Shown here piece by piece: positions 6,194-6,550 of a DNA stretch of 6,550 bases. A program made the position numbers and the translations under genes. The stretch covers positions 1 to 6,550 of the forward strand of contig JALTPW010001025.1 of the NCBI GenBank assembly GCA_026999335.1, read 5' to 3'. The stretch comes from Chromatiales bacterium. Lineage in GTDB: Bacteria > Pseudomonadota > Gammaproteobacteria > SZUA-152. The notes under the pieces were generated by a model. That model was given only the letters and a program-made list of their open reading frames with translations. It was not told where the DNA came from and did not search any database. Numbering within the stretch: position 1 is the first letter of the stretch; each line of letters begins with the position of its first letter.

Positions 6194-6550
6194 GCGCACC
6201 GACACGCATCCTGCTGATGGCCGGTGGTACTGGTGGTCACGTGTTCCCGGCGCTGGCGGTGGCCGACGAGTTGCGCGGACACGGCGTGGAGGTGAGCTGG
6301 CTGGGTACCCGTAGCGGCCTGGAGGCCGAGGTGGTGCCGCAGGCGGGTTATCCCATCGACTTTATCGATGTCAGCGGTCTGCGTGGCAAGGGTATGACCA
6401 GTCTGGTCATGGCGCCCTTCAAGCTGTTGCAAGCCCTGTGGCAGAGCCTGGCGGTGATGCACCATCGGCGCCCGGCGGCGGTGCTGGGCATGGGCGGTTT
6501 CGTTACCGGCCCCGGTGGTGTGGCGGCATGGCTGTCACGGCGGCCGCTGT
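6190..6550 (+). CDS. murG: MurG, UDP-GlcNAc:lipid I GlcNAc transferase, 3'-truncated by the window edge
   Basis: Peripheral membrane glycosyltransferase (GT28, GT-B fold) that adds GlcNAc to lipid I on the cytoplasmic face, forming lipid II. Only the first 120 codons of a roughly 355-residue protein are present, so the UDP-GlcNAc-binding C-terminal domain lies outside the window. The N-terminal acceptor domain is clear. RILLMAGGTGGHVFPALAVA carries the glycine-rich loop GGTGGH at residues 12-17, with the conserved His17. WLGTRSGLEAEVVP and the block IDVSGLRGKG follow, and then GMGGFVTGPGGVAAWL, the second glycine-rich loop. The ATG overlaps the ftsW stop as ATGA. The reading frame is open to the last base, with no sign of damage. 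Confidence 0.96.
   Translation, partial: MSAPTRILLMAGGTGGHVFPALAVADELRGHGVEVSWLGTRSGLEAEVVPQAGYPIDFIDVSGLRGKGMTSLVMAPFKLLQALWQSLAVMHHRRPAAVLGMGGFVTGPGGVAAWLSRRPL

Larger units (their letters stand above)
1..6550 (+). other. Segment of the dcw (division and cell wall) gene cluster
   Basis: murE-murF-mraY-murD-ftsW-murG run head to tail on one strand with overlaps of 4, 1, 4, 4 and 4 bases and no untranslated gap. In proteobacteria this order normally continues from mraZ-rsmH-ftsL-ftsI upstream to murC, ftsQ, ftsA and ftsZ downstream, with the main promoter before mraZ. Those parts are outside the window, so their presence here is inference. No hairpin-plus-T-run terminator or convincing internal promoter was seen. 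Confidence 0.93.

Noticed and set aside
2059..6324. Exact 16-base match between murF (2059-2074) and murG (6309-6324).
   Set aside because: Both copies encode Arg-Ser-Gly-Leu-Glu in frame with common GC-rich codons and diverge immediately outside. Chance plus shared codon use is enough; it is not a mobile or regulatory repeat.
1..6550. Search for an undescribed system, inserted gene, RNA element or defence module.
   Set aside because: All sequence is accounted for by six core cell-wall genes with intact motifs and no gaps. Nothing in composition or reading frame suggests insertion or transfer.

Overview
This window is an uninterrupted segment of the division and cell wall (dcw) cluster of a Gram-negative bacterium. 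It holds, all on the + strand, the 3' part of murE, complete murF, mraY, murD and ftsW, and the 5' part of murG. This is the classical proteobacterial dcw order. High GC content, a MurE with the DNPR motif typical of meso-diaminopimelate ligases, and close resemblance to Pseudomonas- and E. coli-type proteins (as I remember them) suggest a GC-rich gammaproteobacterium. I cannot name the genus from sequence alone.

Layout: murE (1-1163, cut at the left edge inside its ATP-binding P-loop), murF (1160-2515), mraY (2515-3597), murD (3594-4964), ftsW (4961-6193) and murG (6190 to the right edge, about the first third). There is no intergenic DNA. Each of the five junctions overlaps by 1 or 4 bases (ATGA, TGATG, GTGA, ATGA, ATGA), so this looks like one transcriptional unit with translationally coupled genes. 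I saw no internal promoter, terminator, RNA gene, mobile element, CRISPR array or long repeat.

The genes act in consecutive steps of peptidoglycan precursor synthesis. In the cytoplasm MurD adds D-Glu to UDP-MurNAc-L-Ala, MurE adds meso-DAP, and MurF adds D-Ala-D-Ala. At the membrane MraY transfers phospho-MurNAc-pentapeptide to undecaprenyl phosphate (lipid I) and MurG adds GlcNAc (lipid II). FtsW is the SEDS-family polymerase that uses lipid II at the division septum.

No undescribed system was found; this is core, vertically inherited housekeeping DNA. The points worth a second look are small. Strong Shine-Dalgarno sites sit inside the last codons of four upstream genes. The mraY-murD junction is the exception: it has a weak site and a GTG start, probably because the MraY C-terminus is conserved to its last residue. 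MurD carries a Trp at a position usually Pro or Ala, and Chi-like octamers recur on the coding strand.
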